From: DASZQY01 sp035548515
GTDB taxonomy: Bacteria > Pseudomonadota > Alphaproteobacteria > Rhizobiales > Kaistiaceae
Assembly (NCBI GenBank): GCA_035548515.1
Contig: DASZSW010000008.1
Location: 1 to 64,000 of the forward strand
Direction: 5' to 3'
DNA length: 64,000 nucleotides
The notes under the pieces: model-generated
Database searches by the model: none
What the model saw: only the letters and a program-made list of their open reading frames with translations
Told to the model about the DNA's origin: nothing
Made by a program: the position numbers and the translations under genes
Shown here: piece after piece, positions 7,547-16,299 of the stretch
How the letters are laid out: each line of letters starts with the position of its first letter
How positions within the stretch are numbered: position 1 is the stretch's first letter

Positions 7547-8890
7547 ATGCGCCAATGGATCAAGAACCCGCTCGCCATCCTGGCCGACAATGCCGGCGGC
7601 GGCCTCGTGATCGAGGACGGCAGGATCGTGGCGCTGGTCGCTGCGGGGAAGACACCGGATGGGCCGATCGACGAGACATTTGACGCCTCGCGCCACGTCG
7701 TCATCCCAGGGCTCATCAACACCCACCATCACTTCTTCCAGACGCTGACGCGCGCCCATCCCGCCGCGATCAACAAGGAACTATTTCCCTGGCTGAAGTC
7801 GCTTTATCCGATCTGGGCGAAGAACGTTAAGCCGGAAGCGTTTCGCCAGGCGACGCGCCTCGCGCTGACGGAGTTGCTGCTCTCGGGCTGCACCTGCTCG
7901 TCCGACCACCACTACCTCTATCCGGCCGGTCTCGAGTCGGCGATGGACATACAGGCCGAGGAAGCGACGGCGCTCGGCGTGCGCATGACGCTGAACCGCG
8001 GCTCGATGAACCTGTCGGAGAAGGACGGCGGCCTGCCGCCGGATACGGTCGTGCAGGACGAGGACACGATCCTCGCCGATTGCGAGCGCGTGCTTGGCCG
8101 CTATCACGACGCCGCGGAGGGCTCGATGCTGCAGGTGGCGCTGGCGCCGTGCGCGCCGTTCAACGTCACCAAGCGGCTGATGGTCGACAGCGTGGCGCTG
8201 GCCGAGAAATACAACTGCCGCCTCCACACCCACCTTGGCGAGACCCACGATGAGGACGAGTACTGCCTGTCCAATTTCGGCATCCGCCCGGTGGATTATC
8301 TCGAGGAGTGCGGCTGGCTGACCGATCGCGTCTGGCTGGCGCACGGCATCCACTTCACCGACGACGAAGTGCATCGTCTCGGCCGGCATCACGTCGGGGT
8401 GTGCCATTGCCCGACCTCCAACATGACGCTGGCTTCGGGCCAGTGCCGCACGAAGGAACTGGAGGCTGCCGGCAGTCCGATCGGTCTTGGCGTCGATGGC
8501 TCTGCCTCCAACGACAACTCCAACCTCATGGAGGGCGTGCGCCACGCGCTGATGCTGAACCGGCTTACCTATAACGCCGCCTCGGTGACGCATTTCGATA
8601 CGCTGCGCTGGGCGACCGCCGGCTCGGCGAAGTGTATCGGCCGCGACGACATCGGCGCCATCGCCGTCGGCAAGCAGGCCGATCTGGCGATGTACACGCT
8701 GGATGAGCTGCGCTTTTCCGGCGCCGGCGATCCGCTGGCCGCGATCGTGCTCTGCGGCGCCTACGCCGCCGACCGCGTCATGGTGAAGGGCGCGTGGAAG
8801 GTTGTGGACCGCAACCCCGTCGGCATGGACATCGCGAAGCTCAGGGCCGAGCACGGCGCCGCGGCCAAGGCTTTCCTAGCGGCGCTGTAA
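7547..8890 (+). CDS. 8-oxoguanine deaminase-like amidohydrolase
   Basis: A 447-residue amidohydrolase of the guanine deaminase/TrzN-like branch, closest in motifs to bacterial 8-oxoguanine deaminases (8-oxoguanine to urate plus ammonia). Metal ligands are visible: INTHHHFFQTLTRA (His60, His62), RLHTHLGET, AHGIHFTDDE and GVDGSASNDNSN (metal Asp). The HHFFQTLTRA string and the long SNDNSNLMEG loop are typical of this group. It lies ten bases after the LysE-type gene and with ridA forms a rightward three-gene unit opposite the transporter operon. A role in salvage or disposal of oxidised purines fits both the family and the context. Confidence 0.83.
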   Translation: MRQWIKNPLAILADNAGGGLVIEDGRIVALVAAGKTPDGPIDETFDASRHVVIPGLINTHHHFFQTLTRAHPAAINKELFPWLKSLYPIWAKNVKPEAFRQATRLALTELLLSGCTCSSDHHYLYPAGLESAMDIQAEEATALGVRMTLNRGSMNLSEKDGGLPPDTVVQDEDTILADCERVLGRYHDAAEGSMLQVALAPCAPFNVTKRLMVDSVALAEKYNCRLHTHLGETHDEDEYCLSNFGIRPVDYLEECGWLTDRVWLAHGIHFTDDEVHRLGRHHVGVCHCPTSNMTLASGQCRTKELEAAGSPIGLGVDGSASNDNSNLMEGVRHALMLNRLTYNAASVTHFDTLRWATAGSAKCIGRDDIGAIAVGKQADLAMYTLDELRFSGAGDPLAAIVLCGAYAADRVMVKGAWKVVDRNPVGMDIAKLRAEHGAAAKAFLAAL

Positions 8891-8894
8891 GCGT

Positions 8895-8908
8895 ATTGTA
8901 TATACAAT
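8895..8908. promoter_or_regulatory. perfect palindrome, probable BrnA operator
   Basis: ATTGTATATACAAT is a perfect 14-bp palindrome 43 bases before brnT, AT-rich in a GC-rich background. BrnA antitoxins are ribbon-helix-helix DNA-binding proteins that autoregulate at such sites. A possible -35 box, TTGACG, follows at 8913-8918, so binding could block transcription start. Confidence 0.65.
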
Positions 8909-8951
8909 CTGCTTGACGTGCGGTTGCATCGGTATCAGATAGAGGGGAGCC

Positions 8952-9206
8952 GTGAGGATCGTCTGGGATGAGCCGAAGCGTCTCGCGAATGTCGATAAGC
9001 ACGGATTTGACTTCGCCGATATTGACGATTTCGGGTGGGAGAACGCGCTCATAACGCCCACCTACGCACGGCGCTTCAAGGCGATCGGGCTGTTTCGAGA
9101 CCGCATCATCATCGTGATTTACGCGCGGCTTGGCGACGAAGCGATTTCGATCATCGGTATGCGCCGGGCAAGCGACAGGGAGCGGCAGCAGTATGAAGAA
9201 AGATAG
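8952..9206 (+). CDS. brnT: BrnT family ribonuclease toxin
   Basis: An 84-residue BrnT toxin. BrnT is a RelE-fold ribonuclease that cuts RNA and slows growth. Family marks are WDEPKRLANVDKHGFDFADI at the N-terminus and the C-terminal ISIIGMRRASDRERQQYEE, which contains the conserved Arg-rich catalytic strand. Translation probably begins with GTG at 8952, preceded by GAGGGGAG. The antitoxin gene starts inside its last codons (14-base overlap), giving the usual toxin-first brnT-brnA order. It is flanked by metabolic genes, as solitary chromosomal type II modules often are. Confidence 0.93.
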   Translation: MRIVWDEPKRLANVDKHGFDFADIDDFGWENALITPTYARRFKAIGLFRDRIIIVIYARLGDEAISIIGMRRASDRERQQYEER

Positions 9207-9483
9207 CAGAGGCTACACGGCCGCCGACATGAAGGTCGTGTCAGAGAAGCATGAATGGACGAAAGAGGATTTTCGTCGTGCCCGGCCGGCGCGCGAGATG
9301 CTGCCGAAGAGCTTCTTCGATGCACTGGAAGCACGTCGGGCGCGCGGCAAGCAGAAGGCACCGACCAAGGAGCAGGTGTCGCTGAGACTCGATCCTGATG
9401 TGCTGGCCAGGTTCCGCGCCGGCGGTCCCGGCTGGCAGGGGCGCATGAACGCGGCGTTGCGCAAAGCCGCCGGCCTGAAGTAA
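9193..9483 (+). CDS. brnA: BrnA family antitoxin
   Basis: A 96-residue antitoxin. The N-terminal half (YTAADMKVVSEKHEWTKEDFRRARPAREMLP) is the BrnT-wrapping part, and the C-terminal half (KEQVSLRLDPDVLARFRAGGPGWQGRMN) is the ribbon-helix-helix DNA-binding domain. An in-frame start exists upstream inside brnT, but the ATG at 9193 is better because it begins the recognisable BrnA sequence. BrnA neutralises BrnT and represses the operon, probably at the palindrome at 8895. Confidence 0.92.
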   Translation: MKKDSRGYTAADMKVVSEKHEWTKEDFRRARPAREMLPKSFFDALEARRARGKQKAPTKEQVSLRLDPDVLARFRAGGPGWQGRMNAALRKAAGLK

Positions 9484-9489
9484 CCGCCG

Positions 9490-9957
9490 TTATCTCGTCG
9501 CTGCCGCGACGATCGCTGCTGCCGTTCGCGCGCTGTCGTCGCCGGCCACAGCCAGCGCGTCGCTTTCGGCGAAGCGGAGCAGCGGCCGTTTCGATGTGCC
9601 GCCGGTCAGCGTCACCGGCACGAAGCGGGCGCTGCGGCTGTGCGCCGTTGCCCGCACGGTGCGATAGACGCCGACGTCGGCGGGAATGTCGAAGCCGGCG
9701 TGCGTGAAAACGAAGCTCCAGTCTTTCGGCGACGCGTTCTCGATCGTGCGCAGCACGGCGCCACGGACCGCATCGACCTCGGCCCAGACGGACTCGGGCA
9801 GGGTGGCCGGGTCGGCATGGTCGATGACGTTGAAGATCGGGGCGTAGAGCGCCTGGCTGTCCACGATCCGCGCCCCGGTCGCGGCGGCGATCGCCTGGGC
9901 GACGGCCAGCCGCGCCGCCGGGCTATGGCCGATGAGGTAGATCACGGTATTGTTCAT
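9490..9957 (-). CDS. P-loop kinase-like protein with degenerate Walker A
   Basis: A 155-residue protein resembling small shikimate/gluconate-kinase-like NTPases. The body matches that type: IVDSQALYAPIFNVID, LPESVWAEVDAVRGAVLRTI and WSFVFTHAGFD. The N-terminal glycine loop reads YLIGHSPAARLAVAQAIA, with no GK[S/T], so the ATP-binding lysine is missing. It may be a pseudokinase or bind another ligand. It is transcribed away from the creatininase gene, and its end almost touches the brnA end. The function is unknown. Confidence 0.6.
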   Translation of the reverse strand: MNNTVIYLIGHSPAARLAVAQAIAAATGARIVDSQALYAPIFNVIDHADPATLPESVWAEVDAVRGAVLRTIENASPKDWSFVFTHAGFDIPADVGVYRTVRATAHSRSARFVPVTLTGGTSKRPLLRFAESDALAVAGDDSARTAAAIVAAATR

Positions 9958-10010
9958 GGCGTTGCTCCCGGCCTAGTTTCGGCTGCGTGAGGCCTCACGG
10001 ACAAGCACCC

Positions 10011-10811
10011 ATGCTCCCCAGGCGATACTGGCCCGAAATGACCACCCGCGATTTCGCGGACGGCGACGCGTCGCGCTGGATCGCGGTGCTGCCCGTCGCG
10101 GCAATAGAGCAGCACGGGCCGCATCTGCCGGTCTATACCGACACCTGTATCGCCGAGGGCATGGTCAGGCGCGTCATAGAGCTGTTGCCGGACGATCTGC
10201 CGGTCACCTTCCTCCCGGTGCAGGCCGTCGGCAAGTCGAACGAGCATATCTCGTCGCCGGGCACCGTGACCTCGACCTGGGAAACGACGACCAAGCTGTG
10301 GCTGGAGATCGGCGACAGTGTGCACCGCGCCGGGCTGCGCAAGCTCATCGTCGTCAACTCTCACGGCGGCAACGTCCCGATGATCGACATCGTCACGCGC
10401 GAATTGCGCGTTCGCCACGACATGTTGGCGGTTGGCACGGCGTGGTCGCGCTTCGGCTATCCGGAAAGCGTCGCGACCGCGGAGGAATCGGCTTTCGGCA
10501 TCCACGGCGGCGATTACGAAACCTCCGAGATGCTGCATTTCCGGCCCGACCTGGTGAAGATGGAGCTCGCCGAAGACTTCCGCTCGGCGCAGCAGTCATT
10601 CGTGCGCGAGTTCAAGCATCTGCGCGCCCATGGCCAGCACCAGTTCGGCTGGAAGGCGCAGGACCTCAACCCGAAGGGCACCGTCGGCAATGCCGCACGC
10701 GCGACGGCGGAAAAGGGCAGGGCGATCGTCGATCACCAGGCGCGCGGCTTCGTCGAACTGTGCGCCGATGTGCACGCTTTCGATCCGGCGCGGCTGTGGC
10801 GGGCCACCTGA
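10011..10811 (+). CDS. creatininase-family amidohydrolase
   Basis: A 266-residue member of the creatininase superfamily (creatinine amidohydrolase and the formamide hydrolases of riboflavin/F420 and mycofactocin-type pathways). Metal-binding motifs are LPVAAIEQHGPHLPVYTD (Glu, His, Asp), IVVNSHGGN and GIHGGDYETSEML. I chose the ATG at 10011; a GTG at 9987 is also in frame. Length agrees with the family. Ring opening of a cyclic amide fits the surrounding deaminase and transporter genes, but the true substrate cannot be read from sequence. Confidence 0.85.
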   Translation: MLPRRYWPEMTTRDFADGDASRWIAVLPVAAIEQHGPHLPVYTDTCIAEGMVRRVIELLPDDLPVTFLPVQAVGKSNEHISSPGTVTSTWETTTKLWLEIGDSVHRAGLRKLIVVNSHGGNVPMIDIVTRELRVRHDMLAVGTAWSRFGYPESVATAEESAFGIHGGDYETSEMLHFRPDLVKMELAEDFRSAQQSFVREFKHLRAHGQHQFGWKAQDLNPKGTVGNAARATAEKGRAIVDHQARGFVELCADVHAFDPARLWRAT

Positions 10812-10908
10812 GGCGTCGGTCACACCGGGCCGCAGCGGGCGATGACAGGCCGCAAGGGCCGCGATAAAAGTGCCACCCTGCGGGCGCCGGGAATCACACG
10901 ACGAGGGG

Positions 10909-12507
10909 ATGATGCGTTTTGCAATTTCGACGGCGCTGGCAGCGGCGCTGGCTCTGATTATTGTGCCGGCCGCCCAGGCAAAGCAGCTAACGTTCTGCAA
11001 CGACGCGCCGGCGGAGGGTTTCGATCCGGCGCTGTACACCGCCGGTGCGACCCTCGACGCTTCCTCGCAGGCCTTCTACGACCGCCTGGTCGAGTTTGCG
11101 CCAGGCTCCACCGCCATCGTGCCCGGGCTCGCGACGAGCTGGGACGTGTCGCCGGATGGCAAGCAGTACACCTTCCATCTTCGCGACGGCGTCGCCTTCG
11201 CTGCGGGCATCGGGTTTGCGCCGACACGGCCGCTCAACGCCGATGATGTCGTCTTCAGCCTCACCCGCCAATTCGACCCGAAGAATCCTTATTTCTCCTA
11301 TGCTGGCGGGACATGGCCGTACTACTCGGCGCTCGGCCTCAACGTGCTCGTCAAATCGGTGGTCAAGGTTGATGCCGCCACGGTACGGATCACGCTGACC
11401 CGCCCGGATCCTTCGATCCTTGGCGATCTCGCCATGGATTTCGCGTCTATCCTGTCCAAGGAATATGCGGACTCCCTGATAAAGGCGAAGACGCCGGACC
11501 TGCTCAACACCGTCCCAGTCGGCACCGGCCCGTTCATCTTCTCGCGTAACGATGGCGGCCGCGTCGTCACCGTCGCCAACCTCGGCTACTGGGGCGGCGC
11601 TCCGAAAATCGACGGCGTCACCTTCCTGCCCGTCGCCGACCCGGCGGAGCGGCTGGCCAGGCTCAAGTCGGGTGCGTGCGATGTCGCCGCCGAGCCCGAC
11701 GCCGCCACACTGAAAGAGGCGCAGTCCGATCCCGATCTCACCCTCGCCACCGCCGAGCGGGCCGATGTCGTGACGCTGGCCTTCAACACGACCGTGCCGC
11801 CCTTCAACGATCCGCGCGTGCGCCAGGCGCTGGGGCAGGCCATCGATCGGCAGGCGATCGTCGACGCCGTCTACGGCGGGACGGCGTCGCCGGCAAAGGC
11901 GCTGCTTCCGTCGACCATGGCCGGCACCAACGGCGAAGCCGCGGCCGACGAGACCTACGATGTCGATGGGGCAAAGCAACTGCTGGCCGCCGCCGGCGTC
12001 AGCAATCTCAAGCTCAAGCTGCTCGCCACGAAGGCGCCCCGGCCCTACAGCCCCGATCTCGCCGCCACCGCCAACCTCATCGCGACAGATTTCGCCAAGG
12101 TCGGCGTCGACGCCACCGTCGAATTGCCGGATACGCTTGGCGAATATCTTCGTCAGTCGAGCGACAAGAAGCGCGACGGTGCCGTCGTCATCGGCTGGGC
12201 GAGCGACAACGGCGATGCCGCCTCGTTTCTGGCCCTGCTGCTTTCCTGCGATGCGGTCGGCAAATCGAACCGGGCGCAATGGTGCGATGCCGATTTCGAC
12301 AAGGCGATCACGGCGGCCCGGGCGGCGACCGACCCGATGGCAGAGTTCGCCGGGCTCAACGAGGCGCAGACGATCGCCGCCCGCGAAGTGCCGCTGACGG
12401 GCCTCGTTCATACCTTGTCGATCGTCCCGATGCGCAAGGCGGTCAGCGGCGTTGTCGCCGATCCGCTCGGCCGTCACAATTTCGCGAAAGCCGATATCTC
12501 GCCCTAG
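10909..12507 (+). CDS. dipeptide-type ABC substrate-binding protein (first copy)
   Basis: A 532-residue periplasmic protein of the SBP family 5 (DppA type). The signal peptide MMRFAISTALAAALALIIVPAAQA is followed by LTFCNDAPAEGFDPALYTAG, the DppA-like opening with one early Cys. FNTTVPPFNDPRVRQALGQAID is the family signature, and a Cys pair (LLSCDAVG, QWCDAD) is conserved near the C-terminus. It is a clear paralogue of the next gene but more diverged from DppA. Two ATGs (10909, 10912) follow GAGGGG. The 199-base gap to the second copy suggests it may be expressed separately, perhaps widening ligand range. Confidence 0.88.
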   Translation: MMRFAISTALAAALALIIVPAAQAKQLTFCNDAPAEGFDPALYTAGATLDASSQAFYDRLVEFAPGSTAIVPGLATSWDVSPDGKQYTFHLRDGVAFAAGIGFAPTRPLNADDVVFSLTRQFDPKNPYFSYAGGTWPYYSALGLNVLVKSVVKVDAATVRITLTRPDPSILGDLAMDFASILSKEYADSLIKAKTPDLLNTVPVGTGPFIFSRNDGGRVVTVANLGYWGGAPKIDGVTFLPVADPAERLARLKSGACDVAAEPDAATLKEAQSDPDLTLATAERADVVTLAFNTTVPPFNDPRVRQALGQAIDRQAIVDAVYGGTASPAKALLPSTMAGTNGEAAADETYDVDGAKQLLAAAGVSNLKLKLLATKAPRPYSPDLAATANLIATDFAKVGVDATVELPDTLGEYLRQSSDKKRDGAVVIGWASDNGDAASFLALLLSCDAVGKSNRAQWCDADFDKAITAARAATDPMAEFAGLNEAQTIAAREVPLTGLVHTLSIVPMRKAVSGVVADPLGRHNFAKADISP

Positions 12508-12706
12508 TCCGGCCGACCGGAAACCTGCGGAAACTGCGCATGCCGGCGACCAATGCGGCGGCGCAGCGGCATTTTACGGCTTGCTTTCAGCCACAGCCTG
12601 CGGTCGATTGAACACAACCCTCCCGGGGCTGGCCCGCAGGGACCGCGGGATCCGGGGTTCAAGGGAAACGAACGGCCGCTGAAAGCGGCACCAGTTGGAG
12701 GACTGC

Positions 12707-14299
12707 ATGAAAAGGACGCTGTATTACGCGGCTGCGGCCGTGCTCGCGCTTGGCATGGCTGCCGGCGCGAACGCCAAGACGCTGACTTATTGCGCGGAAG
12801 CCTCGCCCGAAGGCTTCGACCCGGCGCTGTACGAGGGCGGCAATACCCTGGACGCCGTGCTGCCGGTCTACGAGGGCCTGGTGAAGTTCAAGCCCGGCAC
12901 CACCGAAGTTATCCCGGCGCTGGCCGAAAAGTGGGAAATTTCCCCGGATGGCCTGACCTACACGTTCCATCTCCGTCACGGCGTCAAGTTCGGCGCCACG
13001 GACTACTTCACGCCGACGCGCGACTTCAACGCCGATGACGTGGTGTTCTCGTTCCATCGCCAGATGGACGCCAACACGCCGTGGAATCCGGAAGCGCCCA
13101 ACGCCGTCTACCAGTACTGGGGCGACATGAGCATGCCGGACCAGGTCGTCGACATGGCCAAGGTCGATGACTACACGGTGAAGCTCACGCTGAAGCAGCC
13201 GAGCGCGCCGATGCTGGCGAACCTCGCCATGACGTTCGCGTCGATCGTCTCCAAGGAATACGCCGACAAGCTGCAGGCCGCCAACCAGACGGCCAACATG
13301 GACCAGCAGCCGGTAGGCACCGGTCCGTTCGTGTTCGTCGGCTACAACAAGGATGCCGACATCCACTATAAGGCCAACCCCGATTACTGGGGTGACAAAG
13401 CCAAGATCGACAACTTGGTCTTCGCGATCACGACCGATGCCGCCACCCGCCTGCAGAAGCTGAAGGCCGGCGAGTGCGACGTGATGGTCAGCCCGAATCC
13501 GGCCGACGTCGCCGGCATCAAGGCCGATCCGAACCTCGCCACCCAGGAGCAGCAGGGCCTGAACATCGGCGCCCTGATGTACAACACCCAGCAGAAGCCG
13601 TTCGATAATCCCGATGTCCGCCACGCGCTCAACATGGCGATCGACAAGAAGGCGATCATCGACGCTGTGCTCCAGGGCCTCGGCCAGGCGGCGATCAACC
13701 CGATCCCGCCGACCATGTGGGGCTACAACAAGGACGTGCAGGACGATCCGTACGATCCGGCGGCCGCCAAGGCGGCACTGGCGAAGGCGGGCGTCAAGGA
13801 TCTGCACATGAAGATCTGGGCGATGCCGGTGGCCCGTCCGTACATGCCGGACGCCAAGACCGCCGCGACCATCATCCAGAAGAACTTCGCCGACGTCGGG
13901 GTCACCGCCGATATCTTCTCGGAGGACTGGAAGCAGTACCTCGCCGACTCCTCGCCGCACACGCATGACGGCGCGGTCATCATGGGCTGGACCGGCGACA
14001 ACGGCGATCCGGACAACTTCCTGACGCCCAACCTCGGCTGCAATGCCGTCGATCACGGCAACCGCTCGGAATGGTGCAACAAGGACTTCGATGACCTGAT
14101 CCGCAAGGCGGCCATCGAGACCGACCAGGCCAAGCGTGCCGCGATGTACGAGCAGGCTCAGGTGATCTTCAAGAAGGACGCGCCGTGGGCGACGCTCGAC
14201 CACTCGGTCGTCGTCATGGCGATGAGCAAGAAGGTCCAGAACTACGTCATCGACCCGTTCGGCCTGCATCACTTTGAGCAGGTCGGTCTGGCCGACTAG
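12707..14299 (+). CDS. dppA: dipeptide ABC transporter substrate-binding protein
   Basis: A 530-residue SBP family 5 protein, close to E. coli DppA in length (about 535) and N-terminal sequence: after the signal peptide it reads LTYCAEASPEGFDPALYEGG. Further marks are NTQQKPFDNPDVRHALNMAID and NRSEWCNKDFDDLI. DppA binds di- and tripeptides, and in some bacteria heme. The ATG at 12707 has a good ribosome site (TTGGAGG, six bases away); an earlier in-frame ATG at 12695 lacks one. It is followed by a strong hairpin and then the permease genes, the usual arrangement for an abundant binding protein. Confidence 0.9.
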   Translation: MKRTLYYAAAAVLALGMAAGANAKTLTYCAEASPEGFDPALYEGGNTLDAVLPVYEGLVKFKPGTTEVIPALAEKWEISPDGLTYTFHLRHGVKFGATDYFTPTRDFNADDVVFSFHRQMDANTPWNPEAPNAVYQYWGDMSMPDQVVDMAKVDDYTVKLTLKQPSAPMLANLAMTFASIVSKEYADKLQAANQTANMDQQPVGTGPFVFVGYNKDADIHYKANPDYWGDKAKIDNLVFAITTDAATRLQKLKAGECDVMVSPNPADVAGIKADPNLATQEQQGLNIGALMYNTQQKPFDNPDVRHALNMAIDKKAIIDAVLQGLGQAAINPIPPTMWGYNKDVQDDPYDPAAAKAALAKAGVKDLHMKIWAMPVARPYMPDAKTAATIIQKNFADVGVTADIFSEDWKQYLADSSPHTHDGAVIMGWTGDNGDPDNFLTPNLGCNAVDHGNRSEWCNKDFDDLIRKAAIETDQAKRAAMYEQAQVIFKKDAPWATLDHSVVVMAMSKKVQNYVIDPFGLHHFEQVGLAD

Positions 14300-14319
14300 C
14301 GCACTTCACGCCAACGCGG

Positions 14320-14343
14320 CGCGGGGACCGTAGCGTCCCCGCG
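14320..14343 (+). terminator. strong intercistronic hairpin between dppA and dppB
   Basis: CGCGGGGAC and GTCCCCGCG pair perfectly (9 bp) around a CGTAGC loop, without a U-run. It probably blocks 3' exonucleases or causes partial polarity so that the binding protein is made in excess over the permease. It is not a full terminator, because the transporter genes continue downstream. Confidence 0.55.
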
Positions 14344-14359
14344 TTCGCTGCCCGAGGTC

Positions 14360-15370
14360 ATGCTCCGCTTCCTGCTTCGCCGCCTGGCGCTGATCGTGCC
14401 GACGTTCATCGGCATCACGATCGTGTCTTTCGGGTTCATCCGCATGTTGCCCGCCGACCCCGTGGTCGCCATGTCGGGCGAACGCGGCATCAGCGACGAG
14501 CGCCACGCCCAGCTCATGCATCAGCTCGGCCTCGACCGGCCGATCTGGCAGCAGTATCTCGACTACGTCTGGGGGCTGCTGCACGGCGATTTCGGCTACT
14601 CCATCTTCAATCACCGGCCGATCGGCGAATCGTTCGCCATTCTCTTTCCGGCGACCATCGAGCTCTCGCTCGCCGCCATCGTCTTCGCCATCGTCATCGG
14701 CATTCCGCTCGGCGTCATCGCCGCCGTGCGCCGCGGCAAGCTGGTCGATCAGCTCGCCATGGGCGGCGCGCTCGTCGGCTACTCCATGCCGATCTTCTGG
14801 TGGGGGCTGCTGCTCATCATCGTCTTTTCCGGCATCCTGCACTGGACGCCGGTGTCCGGCCGCATCAGCTCGGATTTCTTCATCAAGCCGGTGACCGGCT
14901 TCATGCTCATCGACAGCTGGCGCTCCGGCCAGGCGGGCGCCTTCGCCTCGGCGGTCTCGCATCTCATCCTGCCGGCGATCGTGCTCGGCACCATCCCGCT
15001 CGCCGTCATCGCGCGCCAGACGCGCTCCGCCATGCTCGAGGTGCTGGGCGAGGATTACGTCCGCACGGCGCGCGCCAAGGGCCTGCCGGCGTGGCGTGTG
15101 ATCGGCATCCACGCCCTGCGCAACGCGCTCATTCCGGTGGTCACCACTATCGGCCTCCAGGTCGGCTATCTGCTCGCCGGCGCCATCCTCACCGAATCGA
15201 TCTTCTCGTGGCCGGGCGTCGGCAAGTGGATGGTCGATTCCATCGAGCAGCGCGACTATCCGGCGGTCCAGGGTGGCATGGTGCTGATCGCGCTGTTCGT
15301 CATGGTGGTGAACCTTCTCGTCGACGTGCTGTACAGCGTCGTGAACCCGCGCATCCGGCACGTTCGCTGA
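14360..15370 (+). CDS. dppB: dipeptide ABC transporter permease DppB-like
   Basis: A 336-residue permease. The N-terminal MLRFLLRRLALIVPTFIGITIVSF is the standard DppB/OppB first transmembrane helix, followed by a periplasmic loop and about five more helices. The ATPase-contact loop contains VLGEDYVRTARAKGLPAWRV, a good EAA motif, and the protein ends with VLYSVVNPRIR. It works in the inner membrane as a heterodimer with DppC, encoded two bases downstream. Confidence 0.92.
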   Translation: MLRFLLRRLALIVPTFIGITIVSFGFIRMLPADPVVAMSGERGISDERHAQLMHQLGLDRPIWQQYLDYVWGLLHGDFGYSIFNHRPIGESFAILFPATIELSLAAIVFAIVIGIPLGVIAAVRRGKLVDQLAMGGALVGYSMPIFWWGLLLIIVFSGILHWTPVSGRISSDFFIKPVTGFMLIDSWRSGQAGAFASAVSHLILPAIVLGTIPLAVIARQTRSAMLEVLGEDYVRTARAKGLPAWRVIGIHALRNALIPVVTTIGLQVGYLLAGAILTESIFSWPGVGKWMVDSIEQRDYPAVQGGMVLIALFVMVVNLLVDVLYSVVNPRIRHVR

Positions 15371-15372
15371 CC

Positions 15373-16296
15373 ATGGCCGATACCGCGCTCCCCGACCCGA
15401 CGCCCGCAGAGCTCGCCACCGAGGAGCGGGCGCCGCCGTCGGGACTGGCGGAGTTCTGGTATTATTTCCGCGAAAACCGCGGCGCGGTGATCGGCGCGGT
15501 TTTTCTCGTCTTCGTCATCCTCGTCGCCATCTTCGCGCCGCTCCTCGCCCCGCATGATCCCAACGACCAGGTGCCCTCGGCGCTGCTCGTGCCGCCGGCG
15601 TGGCAGCCGGGCGGCACCTGGACCTATCCGATCGGCACCGATTCGATCGGCCGCGACATGCTCTCGCGCCTGATCTACGGCTCGCGCTACTCGCTGTTCA
15701 TCGGCGTCGTGGTGGTGGCGATCTCGCTGGCCGGCGGCATCATCCTCGGCCTCATCGCCGGCTTCGCCCGCGGCGCGATCGACACGATCATCATGCGGAT
15801 CATGGATGTCATCCTGGCGTTCCCGAGCCTGCTGCTCGCGCTCGTGCTGGTCACCATTCTGGGGCCCGGGCTGACCAATGCGATGATCGCCATCGCCATC
15901 TCCTACCAGCCGCACTACGTGCGGTTGGCACGCGCCTCGGTGCTGGCGGAACGCTCCAAGGATTACGTCACGGCGGCCAAGGTCGCCGGCGCTTCGCTGC
16001 CGCGCCTCATGTTCATCACCATCCTCCCCAACATCATGGCGCCGCTCATCGTTCAGGCGGCGTTGTCCTTTTCCAATGCTATTCTCGATGCCGCGGCGCT
16101 CGGTTTTCTCGGCATGGGTGCGCAGCCGCCGACGCCGGAGTGGGGCACGATGCTCGCCGACGCCCGCCAGTTCATCCTGCGCGCGTGGTGGGTGGTCACC
16201 TTTCCCGGTCTTGCCATCCTGTTCGCCGTGCTGGCCATCAATCTGGTCGGCGACGGCCTGCGCGATGCGCTCGACCCCAAGCTGAAACGGAGCTGA
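15373..16296 (+). CDS. dppC: dipeptide ABC transporter permease DppC-like
   Basis: A 307-residue permease. The N-terminal cytosolic stretch and FRENRGAVIGAVFLVFVILVA are the OppC/DppC N-terminal domain. YPIGTDSIGRDMLSRLIYGSR is the conserved periplasmic loop, and SKDYVTAAKVAGASLPRLMF is the EAA loop. It ends with NLVGDGLRDALDPKLK, the family C-terminus. The next genes are two YbjN-like reading frames rather than the ATPases, which is unusual for a dpp operon. Confidence 0.92.
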   Translation: MADTALPDPTPAELATEERAPPSGLAEFWYYFRENRGAVIGAVFLVFVILVAIFAPLLAPHDPNDQVPSALLVPPAWQPGGTWTYPIGTDSIGRDMLSRLIYGSRYSLFIGVVVVAISLAGGIILGLIAGFARGAIDTIIMRIMDVILAFPSLLLALVLVTILGPGLTNAMIAIAISYQPHYVRLARASVLAERSKDYVTAAKVAGASLPRLMFITILPNIMAPLIVQAALSFSNAILDAAALGFLGMGAQPPTPEWGTMLADARQFILRAWWVVTFPGLAILFAVLAINLVGDGLRDALDPKLKRS

Positions 16297-16299
16297 GGC

